DNA of 64,000 nucleotides from Axinella damicornis (lineage: Eukaryota; Porifera; Demospongiae; Axinellida; Axinellidae). The notes beneath the pieces were generated by a model that saw only the letters and a program-made list of their open reading frames with translations, did not search any database and was not told where the DNA came from. Below, piece by piece: positions 43,461-54,981 of this stretch (its first letter is position 1; every line of letters starts with the position of its first letter). The position numbers were made by a program, and so were the translations under genes. The stretch covers positions 3,964,926 to 4,028,925 of the forward strand of contig OZ007506.1 of the NCBI GenBank assembly GCA_963931865.1, read 5' to 3'.

Positions 43461-46400
43461 ATGTCAACTCCGAAGAGGGACGGTTTTCGTGCACCTGCTG
43501 AGTGGGAACTGCACTCTGCTTGCCTCATCGGATGGCCCTGGAGGAACGGCATTTGGCCTAGGGAGGCAGTGAGGGCACAGAAGGCGTTCCTGAGCGTCAT
43601 ACGGGCGATTTGCAAGTCTGAGAAAGTGATTATCATAGCTAATCCAGGTATAGTGTGATAACTATTCTACCAAACACCCAATACATGCAGAGAACCGTTT
43701 ATTATGTCCCAGGGGGGTGTAGTCAAGGGGTAAAAAAATGGCACTTATGGCTCCGTTGCTGATCATGGGGGGGGGGGGGGGGGGGGGGGGGGGGGTAAAA
43801 TCTTCCTCCGCAGGCCAGGGGCCCTAGGTGGTGAACGACTATTGAGATTATAGAATAGGCCAATATTAGTTTCATAATACAAGGGGGTGACACTCCCATT
43901 GACGCCATAGTCAGAGCTGCAAGAAATCTTGAGCGTCATTTTTGCTGCTTGACCACTTGACCGCATCGCCAAAAGACTCTTGACCATTTGACTGCGCTGT
44001 ATTTCAGCCAGCGCCGTTGACCGCTTGACTGCTGATAGTATACAGAAGAATGTGTAGCGACTCCACCCCTTCCTTAGTATACGGGGTCAAGATTTGCCAG
44101 TCGCAGCTCTGACTACAGCGTGTATGGGAGTGTCTCCCCCTTGTAATAGAACTTGTCTATGGCCTCAATTTGCATGACACTTGTAGGCTAGTATCGTTTG
44201 TAAACGAGTGTCTGGTTGCCGAGTGGTTATTAGTGGGATTTTCATAAGGCCAATATATTTTTCAGGCTGCTTGCTCGATTTGAATGCAAAATGTGAATAG
44301 TCATGATTTCAAATCGAGCATGCAACATAGTCTTGCGGGCCAGACATAAATTTTGCGGGGAAAAAAGAACATCTGCTCACTGTGATGTCATGGCAAATGT
44401 CATGAGGAAAGAACACGACCACTGCGCTGTACTACGACGTCTAGCCTCGTTCCCAGGCTCCTCGATCCCCAGCTTATTGTACAGTATGCGAAAAGTAAGC
44501 TGGGCTGGGAACGACGTCGGTGATCAACAGAAATGGTTGTGTGTTATTTGTACAGTTCACTTGCAACATTAACCATCAAGGACATCTAGCTCACAAATCT
44601 GTTCTTGTTCTTGAGTATGGATCATGAGAGTGTGGATCATGTGACAATAGAGTACGGATCATGTGACATAAAATACGGATCGTAAAATACGGATCATGTG
44701 ACAATAGATTGGTGCCACCAACATTCCACTAAAACCTGTCTATTGTGACCGGACGTTCTTTTCTCCCCGTACGCCACGGATCTGGCCTGTTACACTAATA
44801 TCGTTGGGGTCTTCCCCAAAAAGTAATGAGGGTGGGCGGATCATTACCATTATGGCATCATTCATTGCTCCAAAGTCAACTGTTCTTAACCACAGTACGG
44901 AAAAAGGGTACACACAGCAAAATATTTGGTGCAGAAGTGGGGTTATGCAATACTTTCACACACAGGTTCAAATATTACTTACATTGAAGTTTGCAAATGG
45001 CCCAAAATACAGCCACAACTTCTGTTTCAGAAGTAAAGGGCTAAGTGCACCCTAACTTCAAAGAAGAGTTAAAATTCTCTGCTGTCAGCAAGGCTTAAGT
45101 TGAACCTGAGCCCTTCTACCCACAAACTGTCAGGAAAAGTCATCAGAGTTTGATGTTCCTTGCAGGTACTTTTACCGAAGAGCATTCTAGAGAACTTGAA
45201 ACCAAGATATCTGAGAGACAAGTTGAAGTTTGCTCTCTGCCATGTGATGATGCATGGTTGAGAGATATGGGACCTACCTTTGTCATCGGGCAGGACAGGA
45301 GGGAGGTCAGGGGGGTCGATTGGACATTCAATGGATGGGGTGAAATAGTGTACGACTACAAGAAAGACGCTGCATTTGCCAGAGCTTTTTGTGAGGCAGA
45401 GCAGTACAAAGTGTACAGCAGTGACCTGGTCTGTGAGGGAGGAAGCCTTGCTTTTGATGGGGAGGGCACAGTCATAACGACAGAGACAGTTCTTCTTGAT
45501 GAAGACAGAAATGGCAAAGTGAAAACAAAGGAAGACGTTGAGAGGATTCTTTCCAGCTATCTTGGAGCTGACAAAGTGATCTGGCTACCTGATGGTGTTT
45601 ACGGTGATGACACTAAGGGCCATGTTGATAACCTAGTGGCATTTGTGAAGCCCGGGGAAGTTGTCCTAAATTGGACAGACGAAGACAGTGACCCCCAGTA
45701 TCCGGTGTCGGTCAGGACTGAACAACTGCTTAAGAATGCTACTGATGCTAAGGGAAGAGTGTTCACTGTGCACAGGTAGGTTGGTGGTGATGCCTTACCC
45801 TTTCTAGATCTGAGGCTTTAGCTTGAATGCTAGTACAGAGTTTAATTTGAACTTGGGTGGGGGCATTGATCTGCATGGGGTATCATGGATCACTGGTGCC
45901 TTTTCTGTACACCTAGAATGTGTCGCAAAAGAGTGCCTCTTACGAAAGAGCACCCACCCCCCACTTTTGCTCAATTTCTTGTATAGGGTGGAATGAGCAT
46001 CCACCAGTCTATTGAGATGGCATCAGGCACTCGTGAAAAAAGTGTTAGTTTTTATTGCACTGAAACGGTGGAAAACACAACGTAGTTATGGTTTCACCTC
46101 ACATTTCACTTATGAAATTGAGGATAAGTCTAGTTTGATGAGACTACTCCCACGTACTTACGTATATTATTATACCTTCCACATGCACACACACCAAACA
46201 TATGATTTCCTGTGCTCACTGGCTTGTGTGAAGGCTACACCAACCTGATGCAATGTGGGAAACAGAGGAGGAGGCACAAGGGTGTACCTTTCACTGTATG
46301 TTGGCACTTATAATTATGTAGGTATGCAGTTCTTGTACCCACACCATGCGCAGTATACGTACAACCATAACTCAGACCACGCACTGACTGCAATCGTACA

Positions 46401-47239
46401 GGTTGTAGTGGCAAGTATTGTTGTAGGCAGAAGTCAATTTAGTGCCTGGCTGCTTGGAAGTTGACCGTGCTGCCTCCATGTGACTTACAGCTTCTGCTAT
46501 CAGTCATGCACACAGCAGCATGTGCCACTGTGGCTATCAGCATGTGCCACTGTGGCTATCAGCATGTGCTATCAGCATAAGTTATGTTGTAGTTTGTTTC
46601 TACTGATTGCATTCATCCAAAACAGCAACCATATCCATATATGGCAATCAAACTTGGTAAGTATTTACCTGGATGTGCTACTGCAGCAAACAGCCAAGAC
46701 ACCAAGCAGTTTAAATTTCCACTGCATGCAGAACTGTATCTACCATATCACAGTTTACCCCGGATACAGATTGTGAGGTATACAGTAACTTTGATCTGAG
46801 GCATGATCCACCAATGTAGCCCCTTGAGCAGCCATTCAGAGGAGCTTTGCGTAAAATTACAAATGCTAGATAAGCTTTGCTCACTTTGCTCGCTCAGCTA
46901 CTTCCCCCTCGTTCGCTTATGTGAGTAATCTGGTGCCGGACAGCTCTCTTTGCAGAGCTGCTGCTCCCCGATTGCATCCACTTCAGCTGCTGCGTCCACT
47001 TCAACTGCTGCTCCCCGATTGCGTCCTGTTCGACTGCTGCTTCGACTGCTGCTCCTCGATTGCATCCACTTCAACTGCTGCTCCCCGATTGCACCCGGTT
47101 CGACTGCTGCTCCTCGATTGCATCCGCAAGATTCCACAATGTTCTCGAACAGTCTTCGTGGAGTTTGAGGTTCAGTAAATTGAAATACGAAGGTCACGTG
47201 TCACTAGTCTAGTCCCACCCTACGAACATCCCACTTCCG

Positions 47240-47281
<42 letters not shown>

Positions 47282-48194
47282 TAAAATCTTAATGTTGACC
47301 TGTATACAGAAATGACTTTGCACTGCAACTGTACGGAATGCGCTTGCACGTTAATGTTGCTTATCTGCCACTAGCTGAAACATTGTGAAGGACTAGGCTG
47401 TGGCCCGTCGATATAGAACATTGAAGGCAGAATTGTATCTTACATGTCACCACGCCTCACATACTAAGAAGAAGTTTAACTTACAGTGTACATAATTATT
47501 ATGAAAGCTCTGTCCATTTACCCTATGACACACCTTTGACGATAACCATCCCCCAGTAAAACCTGAAGCCTGGATGCCTGACCTTGAGAACCAGGAATCA
47601 TCATGTGCAACATTAAATTTAATTGGCCATACATGGAACAAAATGCTCATACTACACATTAGCTACATCAGGAGCTCATGTCCCTTTTTACATGAATCAC
47701 TACATATATACACATACTGTGTTATTTATTATACGTAGGTAGGTTTATAGAAACATTCCAACATCCTTAACAAAAGGTATTTAGCTATATTTACCAGTGG
47801 AAAGCATATGTGTGTGATGTTTGTTCGTGGTTTAGTCAATTCACCATTAGACCAAAAATTGGCATTGACAAACATCCGACACCAAATATTGTTATGACAA
47901 AACACTGTACCTATAACTCCTTTATATCTTGTGCTGATTAGAATATCACCACTTCATATTGTTCCCTCCATAGCTATGAGGGAGGGGAAAAGACTGCCAG
48001 CTTCCTACGTGAACTTCTACATTGCTAACAAAGCAGTGGTGGTCCCGCAGTTTAACCAGCTGAAATGGGACGAAAAGGCCGTAAAGAAACTACGCAGCCT
48101 CTTTCCAGAGAGGGAAATAGTTGGTGTACAGTCAAGGGACATCCTCGCAGGGGGAGGAAACATACACTGCATTACACAGCAAGTTCCACTGTGA
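43461..48194 (+). CDS. Agmatine deiminase, tandem copy 1
   Basis: Hydrolyses agmatine to N-carbamoylputrescine and ammonia, a step of the plant/bacterial putrescine route (peptidyl-arginine-deiminase-like PAD_porph family). Exons 43461-43647, 45166-45775 and 47942-48194 join in phase (1, 2) to 349 residues, near the usual 360-380. N-terminus [16 protein letters not shown]; then [53 protein letters not shown] (catalytic His and Asp), [20 protein letters not shown] and [14 protein letters not shown] with the nucleophilic Cys. The exon 3 start uses the acceptor TGTGCTGATTAG (ends 47941), giving [10 protein letters not shown]; a nearer acceptor (CTCCATAG, 47972) would be out of frame. Such enzymes are unusual in animals, so transfer from a bacterium or alga is a reasonable inference, but introns show it is a settled nuclear gene. 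Confidence 0.93.
43875..44149. mobile_element. About 275-bp MITE with CAAGGGGGTGACACTCCCA ends
   Basis: ATACAAGGGGGTGACACTCC with CATAGTCAGAGCTGCAA on the left is inverted on the right (GCAGCTCTGACTACAGCGTG, GGGAGTGTCTCCCCCTTGTA). The centre has tandem TTGACCRYTTGACYGC units. It lies in intron 1 of agmatine deiminase copy 1. Confidence 0.85.
44442..44517. mobile_element. Short foldback element, TAGCCTCGTTCCCAGGC family
   Basis: TAGCCTCGTTCCCAGGCTCC...CCCAGCTTA and TAAGCTGGG...CTGGGAACGA with a truncated right end; intron 1 of agmatine deiminase copy 1. Confidence 0.75.
44620..44710. repeat. Tandem TACGGATCATGTGACAATAG units
   Basis: About five imperfect 20-bp copies (GGATCATGTGACAATAGAG / GGATCATGTGACATAAAATA). 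Confidence 0.85.
45895..46140. repeat. Partial copy of the AGTGTC...AAAGAGC MITE
   Basis: CGCAAAAGAGTGCCTCTTAC, GGCATCAGGCACTC and CTGAAACGGTGGAAAACA match the fuller copies at 53130-53610 and 27042-27537, in intron 2 of agmatine deiminase copy 1. Confidence 0.75.
46865..47278. repeat. GCTGCTCCCCGATTGC repeat plus (CA)n
   Basis: Second copy of the repeat described at 32285-32640, ending in a pure CA tract at about 47241-47278. Confidence 0.88.
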
Positions 48195-48558
48195 TCACAC
48201 GAGGTGGAAACGAGTAATGTCGCAATGATGTTATTTGAAAATGTAGTTTGGAGATGCCCCTTAGGGAGGTTGAAGAATGGAGGAAAAAACCATGATATAC
48301 ATGTTTTTGGGGGCAATTTGATGTTTTTGAATTATCATCAAAAATGTGGATGTGAGTGAGTACGGTGTGTGGTGTGTGTATATGTGTAGGCATAGGTAAT
48401 AGAGCGCTCTATTATTTATGGTGTAGGCGATGTCATCACTGCAGCTTATTTTGTAACCAGCTAGCTGCGGGGACATGAGCAGTGCACAGCTAGCGACGCG
48501 CATGCGCGCTCGATCGTAATGGGCGGGGCTACAGCCGCGTTTCCGTACGTACCGTAAG

Positions 48559-51500
48559 ATGTCAACTCCGAAGAGGGACGGTTTTCGTGCGCCTGCCGAG
48601 TGGGAACCGCACTCTGCCTGCCTCATCGGATGGCCCTGGAGGAAGGACATTTGGCCTGGGGAAGCAGTGAGGGCACAGAGGGCGTTCCTGAGCGTGACAC
48701 AGGCGATTTGCAAGTCTGAGAAAGTGATAATCATTGCCAATCCAGGTATACTAGCTAGAGGCCAAAAATTATCTCCGAAAAATTTAAACGAAGTGGTTAA
48801 AGGTCCGCCAGGAAGTATATAAAGGTTAGGGCATATTAGGGCCAGGGCTGGTTCTAGATGTGTGCGTGTTTCTGACCAAAGTATGTACTTCCTGCCGGAC
48901 CAATCTCCACGTCGAAATTAATAGTGATATGGCCTGTCATATTCCACCTCTCGAAAAAGCTAAGAAACAAGGATAGCCTCAGTTAGCCTCGTAGATTACA
49001 GTCGAACCGCCACCGTACTCGCACGTGAATTTTTATTTGCAACGGAAGTGGGCGTAACCTTAAAATGGCCGACTTTGTAGAGAAGGGAGGTGATGATTAG
49101 GCAGAGGTTCTATCGCTGCTTTTGGCTAGAAATGTGAACCTTTTTTGGTTTATCAGTTGTGCGGTGATTGAAGTAGTATTTGATTTGATGTTTGGGGACT
49201 TTCATCTACATATGCGCGCGAAGATCGATGCAGAAGACGTCTTTAGTGGACTTGGGCGACCTTGTTGACGGAGAAAACCAACTCTTGTCCGTAACTGAGG
49301 GGTGGGGCAGTGAATCTTTTGGTACGTTTCTGTTCTACAATGAGTTATTGACTTGCAAAATAGGTATCAGGGTTGTAAGTTGTCTAAAACAAATTTGTGC
49401 AAAAAGAATATAGCTACTTCCCATCATATAACGCTCTGTACTGTGCATTAGAATCAGGTGACATGCATACACATAGCCATTGGAGTGCACAACAGAATTA
49501 ACACATTCTTGCATGTGGCTACATCCTATTATAATTTACACTAAAATTCATGCTAGTGTGTATATACACAGCTAATAATGGGAACTGGATGTGTAGCTGT
49601 ACCGATAGCTAGATCCCATGTCATCCACGTTCGTCACAATCTCTATCTCTACTGCACTCAGTTGTGCTGCCTTCTGCAGAACTGTACCACCTTTCCAAGT
49701 CAGTCTCAGTGGAACTGGCATCAGACTGATCATCGTAAGTTGCTTGCACGGGTAGATTAATGCAGCCACGGCATTCACACCCAGGGCCGCAGTGCTGTGA
49801 TTTCAACCACACACTAAGTTGCTACAGCCACGTTTGCATGAGCAGCCTGAAATTCAATGGAACAATTTGGCCCGCTTCATGTAGGAGTTGATCCCTGTAC
49901 CCCGGATCACCAAATCTCCTCCGTGCACGTAATTTACTATGGATTAAATCACCGATCGATCGAGGAGTCAACAACAGCTGAGTTTATAACGAGGACTTAA
50001 TTTGTTGTTGGTACATGACACCCCTTCGTAGTAGCCTCGTTCCCAGGCGCTTGAGAAGAGCGCCTGGTAGCCACTGTTTGCACATGCGCAAGCAGTTCTG
50101 CTACATTCTCCGTATAATTCATCGAGATACGTAAGCTGAAATAACACAGACAAATATTCGGTGAAATATACGACTCCAGCATCATACAAGGCCATGGTTT
50201 CGAAGTCTGTGGACGGCGGTAGGCCGCTTCTACCTAAGTGGACGTGAAGTACGATACAGACCTGGTAAGACCCCATAGAAAATTTGACCTGGCCGTATGT
50301 AACCATACAATCACATTCTTACCGTTATGTACATGCTGTTTACTGTCAGTTTTTCGTCCTCAGCACCATTCCTGGCTTTCCGACCTTATCAAAGGCCGTA
50401 AGGCACAGCTTGGTTCAACAGAGCTGCGTCTTGTAGATGTAAACGACTCCCGTGTTTCAGTAATGTACGTTCGTGCAGCATGGACTAGTATAACAGTAGT
50501 TTCCAAGTTCCCCACAAAAACGTAACCTGGGGAGTCGCACGTGCGCAAACAGTGGATACCAGGCGCTCTTCTCCCCAATTACCGAGTGCCTGGGAACAAG
50601 GCTACCCTTCGTAGCTTCTAAGAACCTTTCAGCCATCTCCAACTTCGAAAAACATCGATTTACGGCAATACCGGAATAAACGAAGAGGTCCACCACTCTT
50701 CTGTTAGCAGCCGATATCGGGGGTTAGGCGACGTTGAAGGTACGGTTACACAGCAAATAGTTCAGAATGGAGCATGGAGCATTTATCTTCAAATTTGTCT
50801 GATAAAATTGCATTCTTAGCGCAATCAGCGAAGAACCAGATGTTCTCCGCTGGTGGGCATGGACGTCTGGGCACGAGACTAGTAAATTACTAGTTGATGT
50901 TATGCCAAGATGCATTGACACGGTCTCAGCCTCAGGGCTGTGCCTACTAAATGGTTGACCAAATTTGGGTTTTGCGGCAAACATACACATCTGTTGAAAG
51001 TGTGGACTTTTTGGTACAGTTCCCAGTAGTACTGTTGGCATACTACCAATGGATTTTCAGGGCTGGATTTTACAGAAATGAGGGCCTCAGTTGATTCAAA
51101 TGCTGGAACAATTAACTTTGTATTTACTGGGCAATTTGGATGTATGCCGCATATACCTGTACTTGCTCCCTCTTCCTGCTCCAATTTCTTCCACTTTGAA
51201 ATTAGCTACGGTCTGAGCAGTAACGTTTAGCCTCTGAGTGATCTAATACAAGCACAACCTGTCAGCTCTGGTGGACAACAAATGCTTTCTCCTCAGCATT
51301 CCAGTTCCGGAAATGTGTATAATATATTATGTCTGTCTTACCACATAGCGCACATGAACCGCAAGGTCTGTTGGGATTGAATTTTGAGAAGACGAGGTTT
51401 CTCTTTGCTCCAGCTCCACATTGCCTGGTGGCCATGCTCTTCTACCTGAAGTTTATAATTCAAGTGTTCACAGTGCACCCAGTTTATAGCTAGCGCTAGC

Positions 51501-54500
51501 TATTTTGCTATTGAATTCATTGGAAATTTGCATGCATTCTTTAAGCTCACCTCCTGTTGTATGTGAATATGGGACAGATAATGTCAAGTGGTTTCTTGCA
51601 TTGCCAGGTACAGTTCTTGCAGCAACTCAAGTGTGAAACGTGGGGGAGCTCAAAAACGGAAGTGTGCAAAAGCATTCCAGAGCAAAACAGAATACTGCAT
51701 GTTTATATTCATTGTACTGTATCTCCTTGACTATTTTGAATTAGAACACGCAACAACGACGGTTGCGTAGCTAATTTTGTCGGCTAATGGTATATAAAAT
51801 TTGGTAGCCTAATACGCAACAACGGGGAAGTTATAAACGCTGAAACACCTTCCGGTGCGTGGGAAAATTTTCCACAACGTGGTATTGCGCAATAACCGGA
51901 TGGCAAATAAAAATTGCATTTCTACGCGGATTTGGGTACGGCGGCGGTTCGACTGATTAGTCTGGAGAAAAAGGACAAACAGCAAAAAAAAAAAAGGAAA
52001 CTTGCTACGGAAGTGGGGTTCTGCAACAACACTCACAAACAGGTTCAAATTAGCTACAATGGAGCAAATGGCCTCTAAAATGAATATCATTATGGCCACA
52101 ACTTTAACCAGCAATTTATCCAGCTCATTTCACAAGTAGGGACTGCTGACTTCAAAGGAACCCTTTGATGTCAGCCCTGGCTGCCATGGCCAGCAAGGCT
52201 TGATCATGATCTATATACCAACAAACTGTCAGGAAAGTCATCAGAGTTTGACGTTCCCTGCAGGCACCTTTACCGAAGAGTATTCTAGAGAACTTGCATC
52301 TGAGAGACAAGTTGAAGTTCGCTTTCTAGCATGTGATGATGCGTGGTTGAGAGATATGGGACCCACCTTTGTCATCGGGCAGGACAGGAGGGAGGTCAGG
52401 GGGGTCGATTGGACATTCAATGGATGGGGTGAAATAGTATACGACTACAAGAAAGACGCTGCATTTGCCAGAGCTTTTTGTGAGGCAGAGCAGTACAAAG
52501 TGTACAGCAGTGACCTGGTCTGTGAGGGAGGAGGCCTTGCTTTTGATGGGGAGGGCACAGTCATAACGACTGAGACAGTTCTTCTTGATGAAGACAGAAA
52601 TGGCAAAGTGAAAACCAAGGAAGACGTTGAGAGGATTCTTTCCAGCTATCTTGGAGCTGACAAAGTGATCTGGCTGCCTGAAGGTGTTTACGGTGACGCA
52701 GACACTAAGGGCCATGTTGATAACCTAGTGGCATTTGTGAAGCCCGGGGAAGTTGTCCTAAATTGGACAGACGAAGACAGTGACCCCCAGTATCCAGTGT
52801 CGGTCAGGGCTGAACAGCTGCTGAAGAATGCTACTGATGCTAAGGGAAGAACATTCACTGTGCACAGGTAGGTATGTAGGTGGTGATATGACTTGTATCT
52901 TTGAGACTTTAGCTTGAAGGTGTCGGCAGACTGTTGCTTTATTCCAGAGATGATGTATCCACAACAATCTCTGTGAAGTTAATGCACACAGGATGCTTAT
53001 GAAGTCCATGACTTGTACCTTTGGAATATTAATTGCCAGTAAAACTTGGGTAGGGGCAAGGATGCATGGGGTATTATGGGAACACTGATGCCTTTTTCTG
53101 TACACCTAGAACCAGGAGCTTATGAGCCGCCATAGTGTCACAAAAGAGTCCCCACTTGCGAAAGAGCACCCACCCCCACTTTTGGCTCAATTTCCTGTAT
53201 AGGATCATAGTTTACTGGATGAGCGCCCACCAGTCTTGCGAGGTGGTGTCAGGCACTCGAGAATAAGTGTTGATGTGAGTGCACTGAAACGGTGGAAAAC
53301 GATGGTTTTGCCTCTCATTTCGCTTATAATTATATGGTTGACCAATTGAGACCCAAGGGCAGTTGAAACCAGCGCTTTTCATTGTTGCCAAGCATACTGA
53401 ACACTCTGCAGACCATTTGTTACCAACAAGAATCTGGCGGAGTGCAGCTACTCTACTCGGAGACTGCTTATGCATCTTTTCAACTTAGCAAACCAAGACC
53501 ATTGGGTGGAGATTGGCAGATGCAAACCAATGCTGCAGGAGTGCAAACCACAAGCATTGGTGCTCTTTCATGTATAAGAAAGAGCACCCACTGCCCTGTT
53601 TGGTGAGCAGCCTAGTCTTGTGTGCATGGCCAGACCCCATTCCACACCGAGGGAAAGGGTTGGGACATGGCCATAACATCTTGTTGCTCTGGAATCTTAA
53701 TTCTTACGTAATCCAGCCATGACATTAGCAACAGTGATTGCCAAAGTAAGATTTGCAACCTGGTTCACTCGCGATTTCAATTTCTACTGTGTTCCAGCTC
53801 ATGAGACAAGACACTTCTCATTCAGTTCGCTTCTCACGCCTCAAGTTTACTCTGCACTCACACTCAAATTTTGAAGTTTCCTCCATTAATCGCATAAATT
53901 AATCGAATAGCATGTGACTGAATATGGCACTTCGTACAGTGTGGGGCGACAAACTGCTCTATGGCAATGTCCCATGCAGAGCCTTTCCCTTGGTGTGGAA
54001 CAGGGTCTGGCCACGCAACACTCTATAGCACCACCCATTGGCATTCTTTTGTGACATAGTACAGTATGTATACATGCACACACTCCTAATTCCCAGGCTC
54101 CCCATCTGCCAGCAATATCAGAACCCCTTCATTGATGTCTAGTTGATGAGGCTACTCCCACATGCTTACGTATCTCCCACATGCACACACACACCAAACA
54201 TATCATTGCCTGCTCTCACTGGCTTGTGTGAAGGCTACACCAACCTGACGCAATATGGGAGACGGAGGAGGAGGCACAAGAGTGTGCTTGGCACTGCAGT
54301 AAGATATGTAGTTCTGTTACGTATGCCATGCCCACACAATGCACAATCTGATGACCATGCGCTGACCACAGTTGTATACTAGTATAGTAGTGGGTACAGG
54401 AGTGAAGTTAGTGCCTTGCTGCTGACCACTACCTCCAGTGTTTACACAGATATGTCACTACGCCTCGGTTTGTACATGTGACGTATACCGTCAAACCTCC

Positions 54501-54981
54501 AAACAAAGGACACTTTGGGAACGATATAAATTCAAGTCTTTAGTCCTTTGTAGAGAGGTTGTCCTCTTCTTCGAAAATTGGTACTAACAAAAGTCCAACA
54601 CCAAATAGTGATGTGAAACTAAACAACAAGCAACAAGCATTTATATCTATAACTCCTTTGTAACTTATAATAATAATAATTATTATAATTGGGATACCAC
54701 CACTTCATATTGTTCCCTCCATAGCTATGAGGGAGGGGAAAAGACTGCCAGCTTCCTACGTGAACTTCTACATTGCTAACAAAGCAGTGGTGGTCCCGCA
54801 GTTCAACCAGTTGAAATGGGACGAAAAGGCCATAAAGAAACTACGCAGCCTCTTTCCAGAGAGGGAAATAGTTGGTGTACAGTCAAGGGACATTCTCCTA
54901 GGGGGAGGAAACATACACTGCATCACACAGCAAGTTCCACTGTGTGCTGATCATGCAAAGAATGACTGTTCTGTTGTCTGA
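48559..54981 (+). CDS. Agmatine deiminase, tandem copy 2 (exon 3 splicing doubtful)
   Basis: Exons 48559-48745, 52264-52867 and about 54694-54981 repeat copy 1 with few changes. Differences: two codons fewer in exon 2 (ELASERQ for [18 protein letters not shown] for GDDTKGH), EVRFLACDD for EVCSLPCDD, and a C-terminus extended beyond ITQQVPL by [12 protein letters not shown]. All catalytic residues (DDAWLRD, E in CEGG, GHVDN, HCITQQ) remain. The problem is the junction into exon 3: where copy 1 has GATTAG, copy 2 has ATAATTGGG, with no AG between an in-frame TAA at 54661 and the matching codon ATA at 54694. The CTCCATAG acceptor (ends 54724) would break the frame before the catalytic Cys. Either a noncanonical acceptor or an extra exon is used, or copy 2 is failing. 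Intron 1 is 3.5 kb. Confidence 0.85.
48990..49331 (+). other. Exon-like ORF with promoter-like flank inside intron 1 of copy 2
   Basis: ATG at 49228 opens [20 protein letters not shown] and [11 protein letters not shown] up to a GTACGT donor. Upstream is a GGAAGTGGGCG block. I recognise no family, and no second exon was found. Confidence 0.25.
50032..50604. mobile_element. About 570-bp MITE, TAGCCTCGTTCCCAGGC family
   Basis: Left end TAGCCTCGTTCCCAGGCGCT, then GAGAAGAGCGCCTGGTAGCC and ACTGTTTGCACATGCGCAAG; the right end carries the inverse (TGCGCAAACAGTGGATACCA, GGCGCTCTTCTCCCC, CCTGGGAACAAGGCTA). It sits in intron 1 of agmatine deiminase copy 2. Confidence 0.88.
51342..51435 (-). other. Exon-like Cys-rich segment in intron 1 of copy 2
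   Basis: On the minus strand, ATG at 51435 starts [20 protein letters not shown] then [11 protein letters not shown], ending at a GTAAGA donor. The spacing C-x2-C-x2-C suggests a metal-binding start. A downstream segment near 51183-51260 reads ...[17 protein letters not shown] before a GTATAT donor, but phases do not join simply. This may be a transposon-derived or lineage-specific gene; no function is proposed. Confidence 0.3.
53130..53610. mobile_element. Copy of the AGTGTC...AAAGAGC MITE
   Basis: Starts ATAGTGTCACAAAAGAGTCC and carries GGTGGTGTCAGGCACTCGAG, GAAACCAGCGCTTTTCAT and TTTCATGTATAAGAAAGAGC blocks as in 27042-27537. The far terminus is degraded. Intron 2 of agmatine deiminase copy 2. 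Confidence 0.8.

Noticed and set aside
45143..45331. Minus-strand ORFs across the agmatine deiminase exons
   Set aside because: Shadows of the plus-strand coding frame.
50238..50525. 95-residue ORF
   Set aside because: Inside the 570-bp TAGCCTCG-family MITE.
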